DNA of 64,000 bases, taken from Halisarca cf. caerulea (taxonomy: Eukaryota; Porifera; Demospongiae; Chondrillida; Halisarcidae). The DNA is taken from positions 1,155,171-1,219,170 of the forward strand of contig CAUJGJ010000188.1 in NCBI GenBank assembly GCA_963170055.1, read 5' to 3'. The notes under the pieces are model-generated. The model saw nothing but the letters and a program-made list of their open reading frames with translations. It did not search any database and was not told the DNA's origin. A program made the position numbers and the translations under genes. Positions 14,401 through 21,807 of this stretch are shown in pieces. How positions within the stretch are numbered: the stretch's first letter is position 1; each line of letters starts with the position of its first letter.

Positions 14401-16068
14401 ACCCCGAACACATTGGAAAATGAGCAAGACGGTTGTGCCTCAGATCTTCAAGTTTGTAGCTGATCGTATCACCGGATGTCTGCAGGAAGCCTCAGGGTGC
14501 GGTTGGCAAGCCACACTCACCCCTCCGGTGGTTAGTTAAAATTCCAATTGTATTTGAGGTATTGTGTACCTATATTTCATGGTGTTACCAAAGTCAACTC
14601 GATGAACCATCTGCAACCATACTGTATACATTTGTAGGGTGTGTAGAGTTTAAATTGACACATTGTTGTCTTAATTACTTCTAATTCATACATAGTAAGT
14701 TAAATAGAAAGCATTATTAATAATAAGTTTTCCTATATTTTGTGTATGGCCAATTTATACGAATTTAATAGCTACAAACTTTGTGTGCACCATTTTCAAA
14801 TTGTTTCACCTGTGATTTCAGAAGTGAGTGCTAACCTACAACACCGTCTTGAACCAGTTATACAGCAAGCTATCAAGCCTACCTTCTCGCCCGCAACAAA
14901 ATGGAGGGCGGAAGTTGGGCTGGGAACAAGACTAATTACTTGCTGCCCTAGACTGGGCGCTTACCCGTGCTGCCAGGGTAGTAACCAAATTTACCACCCT
15001 GGCGGCTCCTTTGATGTATGATGTCATCGGGCGATAAATATGTTTTTAGAATGGGCCAGCTACATAAGATGTGCATGAGAAAATTGGAAAAAGAAAAATT
15101 CTCATACATCAACTATATAATAATTATTATACGAAAATCTACATCAGCAAAATTTCCTGCTATGGTATACGTGATTAATCTATTACTACTGAATATTTTT
15201 TCATTAGGAGTTATGTTTATTATAATTTTGCATGTATCACTTTGTGCAATATAAAATCATGCTATTAATGATACTATAGCTTTTGCTGTTGTCTGTATGT
15301 ACAGGTACTGCAAACTTCAATAGAATTTAAAGAGTATTCTTCGCATGAAAACATGAAAGAGGCCATCAAAGAAGACCTGTATCCCCCTTCTCTCTATGCC
15401 ATTGTTGTTCAGCATTATGCTGCTGAGAAATATACTGTCACCAAACACATGCGAATGAATATATCAGGAACAGATTTGGACCCCCTTCTTGTTCCTATGA
15501 GGGTGATGGAAGTTGAAAATCAAGTTCAAACAGGTAACTTATACTGAATTGGATGCATGTCTATCAGTTTTCGCTGTCTCGTCAATGTCTCAACTACTCA
15601 TTGTGCACTGTGTATAGTTTAAGAGGATTCACCCCCAATCCCCACTGCCCACTTAATTAATGAGCATATATTTATTTAAAGAAATGTCTGCAGCATAAAC
15701 CACGTTAGAGTTCATCTAAATTTGATATCAATTGAAAATAGTTGACGTCAGCTACAGATACCACGTGCATCTTGCATTCTATAAGGCCTCATCTAATTAG
15801 ACCCTCAGACCCCTCCAACTAGTAGTATACCACAACTGATGCATTATCCGTACTATTGTCCACATTGTTGTCGTTCCCCCCCCCCGCCCTCCCATGAACG
15901 TTTAGATTGAACCCTGCATATGTCAGATTTGCAGTGAATGTGAAGTTTAATGTTGTTAGTTCTTGTTTTTGTGATTGCAGAATGTGCATTGCATGTGGTT
16001 CTCGTTACATGATCACAATTAATGTGTGTTACTGTAATACGTTTTGGAATTCTGTACATTAGATTGTG

Positions 16069-16132
<64 letters not shown>

Positions 16133-16178
16133 GTGTATACGTGTGCGTGTGAGTGTGTATGTGCATGTGTGTGACACG

Positions 16179-16250
<72 letters not shown>

Positions 16251-17608
16251 GTGTGTGTGTGTTTACTGTGTGTGGTTCATACCTTACTTTTCCAGTTTGG
16301 CATATATAATAATGTAAAATGAATGGCATTGCATACAATGTACATCTATGTGAGTGCCTAACGTTTCTCCCAACCATTGCAGATTTGCTTATGTCTTCAC
16401 TTACAGCTTCCCCTCCATCTCAAACATCCACTTCAGAACCTCAAGGTGAGTGCAGTATACACTTAGCAGGGAATTTAACCCTTTCAGGAAAAATACCAAA
16501 GTAAATAGACCAGCCAGCTTCATGAAACCCTGTGAAGTGATCCATGCCCCACTTTTGATTATAATAGTAGCATCTGGTATGCAATGGAAATGCTACGCGT
16601 ATTATAATGAGAATTTGATTTTGTCTAACGTGCCTTGATTTTGTACTCAAAAATGGTGATACCAAGCTAATACCTCCCTGTAGTACCCCCAAAAAAGTAT
16701 GCTGAAGAAACAAGGCACTCTCAACTCTCACTCACATCTAACCAATCATGAAGCTAAAACAGAGCTTTGCCGCTATGAGAAACAAGTGGGTATAGACGAT
16801 ATTGGTCTTAATCAGCCACAATTATTGTTCAACTAAATTCACAAATATCACAGTAATCGAACAGCACTGAAATCCTCAAGTGTATGTAAATGCAACAAAT
16901 TGCTTGAAATTTGGGCATGCCTAACCAAGTATATGCTGATACTTGAATTGGAAAGAGTTAATAAAATTAATGGATATTTGCTACAATTATTCCAATGATC
17001 ACATTATTAGGATAATCATGATGTCAAAATCACTGACAGTACGATTATCATTGGAAAAAATATCACAGTTATCATGAGTATCACGATTAAATACTGCAGG
17101 AAGACCATTTACCTACTGACTGTCTACAGAGGTCACTATCCAATACTCCTTGGTGGTGTTTCCAGACAGCTATAGGTTTCACTGTGCTATCTTTAATTTT
17201 GTACTATTAAGTCCTACCCAACTAACCCCTAGCCTGTGTGTGTGTGTTTTGTAATGATTCCCATAGCCAACCACTCATATCCACATCTGCACTTATGTAG
17301 ACTTTGCTTCCAAGGCTTTTATGGACAAGTACAGGAATGAATTTTTGGCCAGTGTATCAGCTAAAGCAATCGCCATGAAACTGAGAATGCAGGACATCCT
17401 CCCAATCACTGTTTATCACTGTGTTGAACACACAGACTCCGAATCAGCTAAGAATCTTCTTTTCCTTCACTTTCAAGAGGAAGGCACAGTGCTGACTATC
17501 CTTTCACTCTGTGATATCATGATTAGTGTAACAGGCTACCAAAAAATGAATGTTCTTGGGAGGGACATGAAAGCTGACCTAACCTCATGTAGATTTAGTT
17601 TTAAATAA
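844..17608 (+). CDS. Ankyrin-repeat / ZU5 / death-fold protein gene, 3' part (17 exons)
   Basis: Seventeen exons joined by GT...AG introns give an open frame of about 915 codons ending in TAA at 17606-17608. Order: eleven ankyrin-type repeats in nine exons, a basic/acidic linker, a short proline-rich exon, a ZU5-like beta domain (about residues 485-585), roughly 230 residues not recognised, a Ser/Thr/Pro-rich linker, and a last exon of about 100 residues that reads like a CARD/death fold. Ankyrin repeats bind partner proteins; ZU5 plus a death fold is the arrangement of UNC5, PIDD and ankyrins, where the death fold recruits signalling partners. A cytoplasmic adaptor or sensor role is inference. 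No initiator exon is seen, so the 5' end is left of the window. Most ankyrin exons are 102 nt in phase 0. Introns hold many transposons. A second related gene lies at 31601-63358. Confidence 0.85.
1933..2034 (+). CDS. Gene 1 exon B: one ankyrin repeat
   Basis: Thirty-four phase-0 codons start DGWNALLLAARYGKLQVVQE and end at donor gtttgt. Acceptor is TTGTAG. Standard ankyrin helices; the closest relative in the window is exon F (8631-8732). Confidence 0.85.
2035..3553. other. Intron 2, left part
   Basis: AT-rich intron. Around 2280-2490 the word GCCAATATT with CAAATTTAAT occurs in both orientations (2284, 2415, 2464), suggesting an old inverted-repeat element. No coding exon was recognised. 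Confidence 0.5.
3642..3773 (+). pseudogene. Short Cys-rich ORF, possible THAP-like fragment
   Basis: Forty-three codons starting MSRRQCSIWGCSNRKGRC. The C-x4-C-SNR start resembles the beginning of THAP zinc-binding domains found at the N-terminus of some transposases, but the rest of that domain is absent. Probably the broken N-terminus of the transposase that follows at 3797, or a small separate exon. Confidence 0.4.
3797..4761 (+). pseudogene. Harbinger/IS5-type DDE transposase, broken
   Basis: About 320 codons of a DDE_Tnp_4-type transposase. The N-terminal part ends in a helix-turn-helix (EDLAFCSSVDQSTVSRTVN). The catalytic core has the first Asp in AIIDGTEIF (about 4253), the second in LADRGFTARD (about 4480) and the likely Glu in VENAIKG (about 4621). 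Two breaks are seen: an in-frame TGA at 4058-4060 just before LRQNL, and a frameshift near 4643 after which the frame continues as DFRLFASTVPNRVNK to a TAG at 4761. The enzyme would cut and paste the element's own ends. As it stands it should not make an intact protein. Confidence 0.85.
5105..5543 (-). pseudogene. SAP-domain ORF carried by the transposon, frameshifted
   Basis: Reads from ATG at 5543-5541 on the minus strand as MAKKIVSIAAHEDW, then a SAP-like motif (DKLRQFMRDKSLPVSGTKVE). Near 5415 the frame shifts; downstream codons continue as RAKEIIETEALEEELEAGVF and later DVCDYLKKHGGYTKNYRT. SAP motifs bind DNA or chromatin. The start lies only about 35 bp inside the right inverted repeat and the gene points toward the transposase, so it looks like an accessory gene of the element. 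It may be unusually complete for an accessory ORF but is broken here. Confidence 0.65.
5840..5947 (+). CDS. Gene 1 exon C: one ankyrin repeat
   Basis: Thirty-six phase-0 codons start NGWNSLHLAVIGGHVDIVQL, a near-consensus ankyrin repeat, with acceptor ATATAG and donor gtaaac. It lies 3.8 kb after exon B; the intron between carries the Harbinger-like element. Confidence 0.88.
5948..6639. other. Intron 3
   Basis: No exon. A direct duplication is visible: ATTGTACGATTTATTCATAA near 6327 recurs near 6445, each followed by TTTATTTT-CTCTGTTTG and a GTGTCAGTTAG word, giving a period of about 120 bp. Confidence 0.5.
6640..6741 (+). CDS. Gene 1 exon D: one ankyrin repeat
   Basis: Thirty-four phase-0 codons between acceptor TTCTAG and donor gtgagt. 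The core is AIRIAAEHGHKELVELLVDK, clear ankyrin helices. Confidence 0.87.
6837..6938 (+). CDS. Gene 1 exon E: one ankyrin repeat
   Basis: Thirty-four phase-0 codons between acceptor TTCCAG and donor gtacgt. The core GGYPFTRAAFCGRLSVVQLL shares YPF-RAA and LSVVQ-L with exon A, so the two look like duplicates. Confidence 0.85.
7109..7219. repeat. Small inverted-repeat element
   Basis: Ends GTTACCACATGGCTCCTTAG and its near complement CTTAGGAAGCCATGTGGTAAC enclose about 70 bp. Lies in the intron between exons E and F together with two other mini-elements. Confidence 0.65.
7373..7460. repeat. TTGATGTATG-type mini-element
   Basis: CCTTTGATGTATGGCGTCAT and ATGGCATCATACATCAAAGG form an inverted pair around a short core, followed by GCCGCTTGGGCAGTAAAT. 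Related ends occur at 15002, 17826 and 42820. Confidence 0.65.
7871..7972. repeat. Foldback element, AGTTACTA family
   Basis: GGTTACTACATGTCTCGCT at the left and AGGCATGTAGTAACC at the right; the inner arms GTATCGTATTTAC and GTAAATACGATAC pair as well. GC-rich loop. Confidence 0.7.
8411..8550. repeat. TATG/GT microsatellite
   Basis: Begins with ATGT units, then a long GT run, then interrupted GTGC/GCAT units. All long ORFs across it are artefacts of the repeat. Confidence 0.95.
8631..8732 (+). CDS. Gene 1 exon F: one ankyrin repeat
   Basis: Thirty-four phase-0 codons begin DGWTALHCASRYGHLPVVKE and end at donor gtttgt. Acceptor TCTAG. It shares RYG-L-VV-EL and A-VL-T with exon B, including the unusual gtttgt donor. 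Confidence 0.87.
8860..9063 (+). CDS. Gene 1 exon G: two ankyrin repeats
   Basis: A double-length exon of 68 phase-0 codons. Repeat 1 has NAFHLAACGGHLNIVKYL, repeat 2 has GNTILHWAAKEGHLNVVKYL, followed by EECGF. Donor gttagc. It is a clear paralog of the exon at 63155-63358 in gene 2 and of the dead exon at 18791. Confidence 0.9.
9358..9561 (+). CDS. Gene 1 exon H: two ankyrin repeats
   Basis: Another 68-codon phase-0 exon with two repeats (QNALHQAASSGYLDIVKYL and GNTCLHLAAQDGHLPVVKYL), acceptor GACAG, donor gttaga. It is built like exon G and probably arose from it by duplication. Confidence 0.9.
10158..10250 (+). CDS. Gene 1 exon I: last ankyrin repeat
   Basis: Thirty-one phase-0 codons between acceptor TTCTCAG and donor gtacgt. 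The core GGKTALMIAMDKGHFDLIEY is a slightly short ankyrin unit, fitting a C-terminal capping repeat. Confidence 0.82.
10335..10373. repeat. Short perfect hairpin
   Basis: GAAGTCACCAGTATT and AATACTGGTGACTTC pair around a 9-nt loop. Confidence 0.75.
11466..11750. repeat. Degenerate palindromic element, relative of 28508-29071
   Basis: Contains GGGGCTGGATG, TGGGCATAG, GTAGTGTGCAAG, then GGATGTAGGAATTTGC and CACTACACCCAGTCC, the same words in the same order as in the large palindrome, but decayed. Confidence 0.5.
12003..12040. repeat. Short hairpin
   Basis: ATTGAGGTATATGG and CCATATACCTCAAT pair around TCAGGGTT. Confidence 0.7.
12232..12400. repeat. Dispersed repeat, copy 1 of 3
   Basis: Shares AACTAGGGGGGTCTGGG, GGCCATTTTAGACCATT and TCAAGTAGGGCCTT with 47186-47310 and 47400-47585 in the same order. 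No coding content. Confidence 0.65.
12701..12916 (+). CDS. Gene 1 linker exon
   Basis: Seventy-two codons, acceptor ATTATTAG, donor gtatgt, phase 0 at both ends. Begins FPDWVKRSKDVKVVS, then has an acidic stretch (FEDEDSDFES). No known domain; probably a flexible linker between the ankyrin and ZU5 parts. A nearer AG (ttcccag) would put a stop in frame, so it was not used. Confidence 0.65.
13558..13618 (+). CDS. Gene 1 short proline-rich exon
   Basis: Sixty-one nt from acceptor CTTTAG to donor gttaag, entering in phase 0 and leaving in phase 1. Encodes a small Gly/Ser/Pro/Thr linker (GDSQPPPTTAADLQ). Its phase matches the next exon exactly, which supports it. Confidence 0.65.
13691..14295 (+). 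CDS. Gene 1 ZU5-like domain exon
   Basis: A 605-nt exon (202 codons with the split Gly codon), acceptor CATGCAG, donor gtaagt. Residues after ISKNGGVF follow the ZU5 pattern: a beta start, the IEIPKDAI turn, then GPLLLPEGYKFASPVVYIY, a close match to the ZU5 core P-L-LPEGY--ASP-V. The second half (YYASLWERTGDSEHTFRVAV) contains further beta-like strands and could be the start of a UPA-like module, but this is not certain. Confidence 0.8.
14384..14530 (+). CDS. Gene 1 exon, unrecognised region 1
   Basis: Forty-nine phase-0 codons, acceptor CTTTAAG, donor gttagt. Starts VLRKYLPRTHWKMSKTVVPQ. No family recognised; mixed helix and Trp/Cys-containing stretch. Confidence 0.65.
14880..15045. repeat. 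Mini-element in intron, TTGATGTATG type
   Basis: Ends with GGCGGCTCCTTTGATGTATG followed by ATGTCATCGGGCGATAA, as in the elements at 7373 and 17826. The left part (GGCTGGGAACAAGACTAA) also occurs at 59868-59885. Confidence 0.5.
15305..15533 (+). CDS. Gene 1 exon, unrecognised region 2
   Basis: A 229-nt exon from acceptor TGTACAG to donor gtaact, phase 0 in and phase 1 out. The middle (YPPSLYAIVVQHYAAEKYTV) is strand-rich. No family recognised. Confidence 0.7.
16068..16262. repeat. GT microsatellite
   Basis: Two long GT runs separated by a short interrupted stretch with GTATACGTG. It lies in the intron before the linker exon. Confidence 0.95.
16383..16445 (+). CDS. Gene 1 Ser/Thr/Pro linker exon
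   Basis: A 63-nt exon in phase 1 at both ends, acceptor ATTGCAG, donor gtgagt. Encodes a low-complexity linker (TASPPSQTSTSEPQ) just before the death-fold exon. Confidence 0.65.
17301..17608 (+). CDS. Gene 1 last exon: CARD/death-fold-like domain
   Basis: From acceptor ATGTAG (phase 1) to TAA at 17606-17608, about 102 residues. Predicted helices fit a death-fold bundle: YRNEFLASVS, AIAMKLRMQDILP, SESAKNLLFLHFQEEG, TVLTILSLCDIMISVTGYQK, and a final MKADL. The pattern (short basic N-terminus, D-I-LP, A--LL-LH, L--LC---) is CARD-like. This is recognition by pattern, not by alignment. Ends in the C-terminal FSFK. Confidence 0.65.
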
Positions 17609-17825
17609 TGTTGCATATGAAGGTTTGTAAATTCTTTTTAATAATAAGTATTATATTTTTTACTTTACCCCTCAGGCTGTACTAACAATGTATAATATTA
17701 TTAATTTATATGGAGTGTACATGTCTTAATTTAAAGATAGCTTTATGCATATTGCAGTATTATAATATTGAATGATTAAAATATATAATATTATGGAGAT
17801 CAATATACATTATAATACTAATATT

Positions 17826-17925
17826 ATCGCCCAATGACATCATACATCAAAGGAACCGCCTGGGCAGTAAATCGTTTACTGCCCAAAAGTTGGGCAGTAA
17901 CTTGTGTAAGCGCCCATGCAGATTG
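17826..17925. repeat. TTGATGTATG-type mini-element fragment
   Basis: TATCGCCCAATGACATCATA followed by CATCAAAGGAACCGCCTGGG and a GGGCAGTAA inverted pair (TTTACTGCCCAAAAGTTGGGCAGTAA region). Confidence 0.6.
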
Positions 17926-18292
17926 TCATAACAATAATTAGGTTTTCACTTAACGCCAGCTAGGAAATTGGGTCAAGTTGCATATACTTTCCGTTGGTAT
18001 ACCCGGTGAATCTCTAAACAGCCTTGCCTCTTCTAAACGCAAGAGACAGTAATTTTCGAATCATAGGCGCGAAGAAGTTCTCGGTGTTTCAATATCGATT
18101 TACTTGAAAGAAAGCTTCCAGACTCGACAAGAAAAGAAATCCCGGGCCCTTTACAGACGAGGCTCTCTCCACTTGTCTTGTAATGTGTGCGCTTCCTAGC
18201 GAAAACCTATACTTGTGACAGCGCTTCGCCATAACTTATCTAAGGCAGAATGATAGCCAATCCTCTCGAGCTTTTGGCGATAATTATAAACC

Positions 18293-18404
18293 AGTTACTA
18301 GTTTTAGTGGGGCGTAACGTTTTTACTGACCTCACCCTCAGGTTCTTCGCACCCGTGGGCGGTGGCCAGTAAACACGTTGCGCCCCACTAAAACTGTAGT
18401 AACT
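18293..18404. repeat. Foldback element, AGTTACTA family
   Basis: Arms AGTTACTAGTTTTAGTGGGG and CCCCACTAAAACTGTAGTAACT, with inner CGTAACG-TTTTTACTG pairing to CAGTAAACACGTTGCG. Confidence 0.75.
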
Positions 18405-18589
18405 AGTACTTATGCAGTTGTACATGTATGGTAATAATTAATGCATATACATGTACCTGTCTAGCCACATACTGTATGTGCATATGGCCCATGCATTGCT
18501 CATCTAGGCTCTAGCTATGCCCGCCTGTAGACCTGCATGTGCCTAGCTAGCTGTTTTGACACACATATGAACGTTTATGGAGGATGTTG

Positions 18590-18660
18590 CATGATCCTGT
18601 GTCAGTTCTACATCCTTTTACCATTTTTAATGGGTTTTATACACCTTTTGTTATTTTGTA
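18590..18660. repeat. End fragment of the palindrome family
   Basis: CCTGTGTCAGTTCTACATCC followed by TTTTACCATTTTTAATGGGT and TTTATACACCTTTTG matches the terminal arm of 28508-29071. Confidence 0.6.
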
Positions 18661-18790
18661 TACAACTTCAGGATCTGGAGACATGTCAATTTAATATTCT
18701 GCTAGTGAATTCTTCTTTGCATAATTATAATTATCTATATAATATAGCTTTTTGTATAATATAAACTCATGCATTTATATTCCTCCTTAG

Positions 18791-19023
18791 AATGGTGAGA
18801 ATGCCCTTCGCTTTGCATGCTGCTTTTGGTGGGCATTCAGGTGTTGTGAAGTACCTCATTCCGAAGTAATTTGGAGATAAAAAATTATAATTGGAGTCTG
18901 ACAATGTTGGTGACACCTAGCTGTCTACATGCAGCTTGGCTGCATGGGAATTAAGGTCATCTGGTAGCATTATATATAGTGATCGAAGTATACCAATTGA
19001 TCGAAGAGTGTGGATTCAAAACA
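18791..19023 (+). pseudogene. Dead double-ankyrin exon
   Basis: After a good acceptor (CTCCTTAG) the DNA begins AATGGTGAGAATGCCCTTCG and can be read, with shifts, as NGENAL, then GGHSGVVKYLIPK, GDT, and EECGF-like IEECGFKT before a GGTATTC donor. It aligns step by step with the intact double exons at 8860 and 63155. Breaks: a frameshift after NGENALR (extra bases in TTTGCATGCTGCTTTT), a TAA after the first helix pair (18868 region), and indels in the second repeat. A relic of a third gene copy or a duplicated exon. Confidence 0.75.
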
Positions 19024-19038
19024 GGTATTCATATATAA

Positions 19039-19050
19039 GGTATATATATA

Positions 19051-19141
<91 letters not shown>
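19039..19141. repeat. TA microsatellite
   Basis: Almost pure TA dinucleotide run with few interruptions; any ORF here is an artefact. Confidence 0.95.
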
Positions 19142-19143
<2 letters not shown>

Positions 19144-19369
19144 ATTTTGCATGCACATGTACAGCTATATAGCTGGGCTGGGCATAGCTTATACATGAGT
19201 ATAATTTTAATGTTCTGTTAATTTAAGGAGACCGCGGTGCATTATAATTAGCTGCATTGGCAGATCTATATTGTATCCTTTAAATTGATATATAGCTATA
19301 GCGCTCAAGGTTTTACTGCAATATATACGTATATTCACAATTAATAATCTAATAATAATATATGTTAGT

Positions 19370-19635
19370 ATTATACGGTCATACGGTGCAAAATTACTCC
19401 TGATTTCCCTCAAATTGGCCAGAGCTAGTTGACAGGCCGAGGCTGAAGAGGGACGGCTAGGCCCAGCTAGTGATGGTACAGTTACGTTACGTTGGCCCGG
19501 AAAATTCGAAGGAAAACTTGTAGCGTTGTCTAGATCTTCTGCTCCCTCCGGCCCCTGTTTCCTAAGAAGGGAATTGAGTACCCCCAGGGCTTCATCCACT
19601 CAGTCCCGCAGGTTCCCTTCGGAGTTAGACATCTT
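19370..19635 (-). pseudogene. Minus-strand ORF with an in-frame TGA, unrecognised
   Basis: Reading from ATG at 19633 on the minus strand gives MSNSEGNLRD, a TGA, then VDEALGVLNSLLRKQGPEG and a Ser/Pro/Ala-rich stretch (LAGPSRPSSASA) ending LREIRSNFAPYDR near 19375. The region has higher GC than its surroundings and codon-like composition, which suggests former coding sequence. TGA for TGG (Trp) would be the simplest break. It could be a first exon of a host gene or of a mobile element. No family recognised. Confidence 0.4.
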
Positions 19636-20011
19636 AGAGTTTGTCGCGTAGACGAAGAACACGACAGTTACTGCCCAAGCCGAAAAAGGCGGCAAACAGC
19701 AAGAATGTACAGCTGCCATGCATATGCTTAACCACGTGGCACACGTACAATTATACTCCGCTGCATTCGACTTGCGTTTCGATTGCTGCATATTCGAATT
19801 CACTCGTCTAGCTAGTTATGACCGCCACGGCGTTCCATAGACATGTACAACACTAGATGCAGATAATTATTATTATAATAACACTATAATGAATTATAAT
19901 TAACTGCCTACCACTGCCTATATAACCTATGAATTATATACAATATAAGTGCTAAATACACTAACACACTGATGACATGCATTCAAAATAATTAGATGTG
20001 TTTGAGAGAGT

Positions 20012-21095
20012 CCCCTATGCCGAAATCGAGTTGCCAACCAGAATGGCCACGGAGAGCCGCTGGATCAGGTAAACGAATGCAGTTAAGCTCACCTTTGGCT
20101 GATCTGAGCCACCTCTCAAGCTCTTTGAGGAATGGTAGGGATTCTGGACCAATTGTGCTGCATGTTTAGAATGCAACAGGTTGAAACCTGTAGGCATGGT
20201 CCAGGTGTGCACACTTCCGTGCCTTTGCCCTTTCAGCATGTGCCGCAGCACCTCCTACTTCCAGTGAGGATTCCTGCCTGTGGGATTCACAAAATGTGTC
20301 CACACAGCTGCACAGGTTGCATCCCATACAAGAAATTTACCATTGGACCAGGGATCATGGACACACCATCAGGGCGCTTTCCATCTGACCTATAAAGGCC
20401 TGATCAAGGTTTCTAGCCTACTAGGTGCATTTGCGGAGGCCAGGGAGTGATGAATAACACTATTCAACGATTGATGACCGACGAAAGCTCCTTCCTTGAC
20501 CTGATCTACAGCTTAGGCCGTGGCGACCATATTGATCAACTAGTGTACCACAGGAGCAGCAATCATGAGCCAGGCACAGAGGGGCACCAACTCTTAAGCC
20601 AATGGCTATATGCACGGTGTCATTGGACATATGCAGGCTTAGTGAGGAAACTGGTGGGGCATTAAGCCATGCACCAGACTCACTACATCCAGCGGCTAGG
20701 AGGCGTGCTCTTGATACTCGATCATTGCATTGAACAAGGAGAGTGTCAAGCGAATGGGCAACCATAGGTTCATCCCAGGCATTCTGTCTATTGCTAGCTT
20801 CTGGAGGGGATATTTCTACAGGCATGTCGATCTTCCATGCAGAAAGGACAGAGTCACTCTTGCAGTATGGGGTGGACACTAGTTGAGCAGGTAGAAGTTG
20901 GTGCATGAGAACGGAGGCTCTGTCAGCAGAAGCAAGGAAGGCAGATGGCGCAAGACCGGAAGCACTCCTGAACCCAAGGCCACCTGAGTTAACTGTAAGG
21001 GTTGCCTGTAGCCAAGCTGGATCACCTTGTCTGAATTCAATGTTGGTTGGTTTTCTTCTGAAGCTGCTCCCCATGTGTGACCTTCTGTCTCTCTA
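20012..21095 (-). mobile_element. LINE-like retroelement, 3' part, broken
   Basis: The C-terminal part of a non-LTR reverse-transcriptase protein on the minus strand. From 21074 downward: SGGLGFRSASGLAPSAFLAS, then a Cys-rich motif (CCSCGTLVDQYGRHGLSC), then a stop at 20460-20462 and a frame change to VIHHSLASANAPSRLE, then RPDG and VWDAT, and finally YLIQRLSVAILVGNSIS near 20020. The RPDG...WDAT pair after a zinc-knuckle-like motif fits a restriction-like endonuclease as in R2-type LINEs. The reverse transcriptase core itself is missing, so this is a 5'-truncated dead copy with at least two frame breaks. Confidence 0.7.
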
Positions 21096-21194
21096 GCTGT
21101 TAAAGGTAGTAAACATGACATATATTGGCACATTCACATTAATGCAAACTCATTCTCACTAGCTCTCACATGCCCTTGCTCAGTTTTACAATCT

Positions 21195-21344
21195 ACAGTC
21201 AAACCTGCAAAAATAGTTCTTATTGTCATATAAAGTCAGGATATACTACAGTACTACAGCAAACCAAACCGGGCTAGGAAACAAGTTTGTGCTAAGCAGA
21301 TCGAAATTTTGTCTAAAGAGTGTTCTTAATGAGGTTCTACTGTA
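21195..21344. mobile_element. Short Tigger/pogo-type mini-element
   Basis: A 150-bp element with ends TACAGTCAAACCTGCAAAAA and complement TACAGTAGAACCTCATTAAG. Both begin TACAGT(C/A)(A/G)AACCT as in pogo/Tigger ends. No coding capacity. Confidence 0.6.
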
Positions 21345-21409
21345 TACATAGACAAAATCATGCAAATGTACTCAGTACCACGTGAACACACAAATATATG
21401 CATGTGCCA

Positions 21410-21410
21410 T

Positions 21411-21441
<31 letters not shown>

Positions 21442-21534
21442 CACACACACACACACACATACACATGCATGCATGCATGCACGCATGCACACACATCCGC
21501 ACACACACGCGCGCACACACACACGCACACACTG
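21410..21534. repeat. CA microsatellite with GCAT block
   Basis: CA run, a (GCAT)n block, then interrupted CA units with CGCGCG. Confidence 0.95.
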
Positions 21535-21538
21535 TGTT

Positions 21539-21660
21539 CCATCTCCTCTGGTGTTGTCATACAAGAATGACTGCTTCTATGCAAGTTCATTCTTATGTGC
21601 TGGTTTTTTGTCAGTCGCTATGGCAACAAGATTGAAATACCATATTAAAATAGTAACACT
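21539..21660. repeat. CA-flanking repeat, copy 1
   Basis: Begins TCCATCTCCTCTGGTGTTGT and continues through GCTATGGCAACAAGATTGAA. Matches 23846-23970 closely; both copies sit directly after a CA microsatellite. Confidence 0.7.
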
Positions 21661-21693
21661 ACAAAAACTTTAAAATTATGACTATCAAAATAC

Positions 21694-21807
21694 CTTTTGC
21701 TTTATCAAAGTTTCATTCAATCTCCTTTGCTCATCAAGTTCATCTTGAGCAATAGCTAGATCTTCTGTTATCTTCTGCAACTGTTTATTTTGCTCTTCAG
21801 CCAAAGA
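21694..21807 (-). CDS. Orphan coiled-coil exon
   Basis: On the minus strand a pyrimidine-rich acceptor (TTTTTTGCAG) precedes 38 phase-0 codons and a GTATTT donor. The peptide (SLAEEQNKQLQKITEDL ... DELDEQRRLNETLIKQK) is rich in Glu, Gln, Lys and Leu with heptad spacing, so a coiled coil is very likely. No partner exons were found on either side. It could belong to a minus-strand gene with long introns, or be a relic of a kinase-plus-coiled-coil gene like the one at 24763. The clean frame and both splice sites argue that it is or recently was functional. Confidence 0.6.

Larger units (their letters stand above)
17609..18790. other. 3' flank of gene 1 and intergenic DNA
   Basis: AT-rich 3' flank, then element fragments at 17826, 18293 and 18590. 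No clear AATAAA close behind the stop codon was seen. Confidence 0.5.

Noticed and set aside
14740..15021. ORF of 93 codons between two gene 1 exons
   Set aside because: It runs into a dispersed mini-element and shares GGCTGGGAACAAGACTAA with 59868, so it is not host coding sequence.
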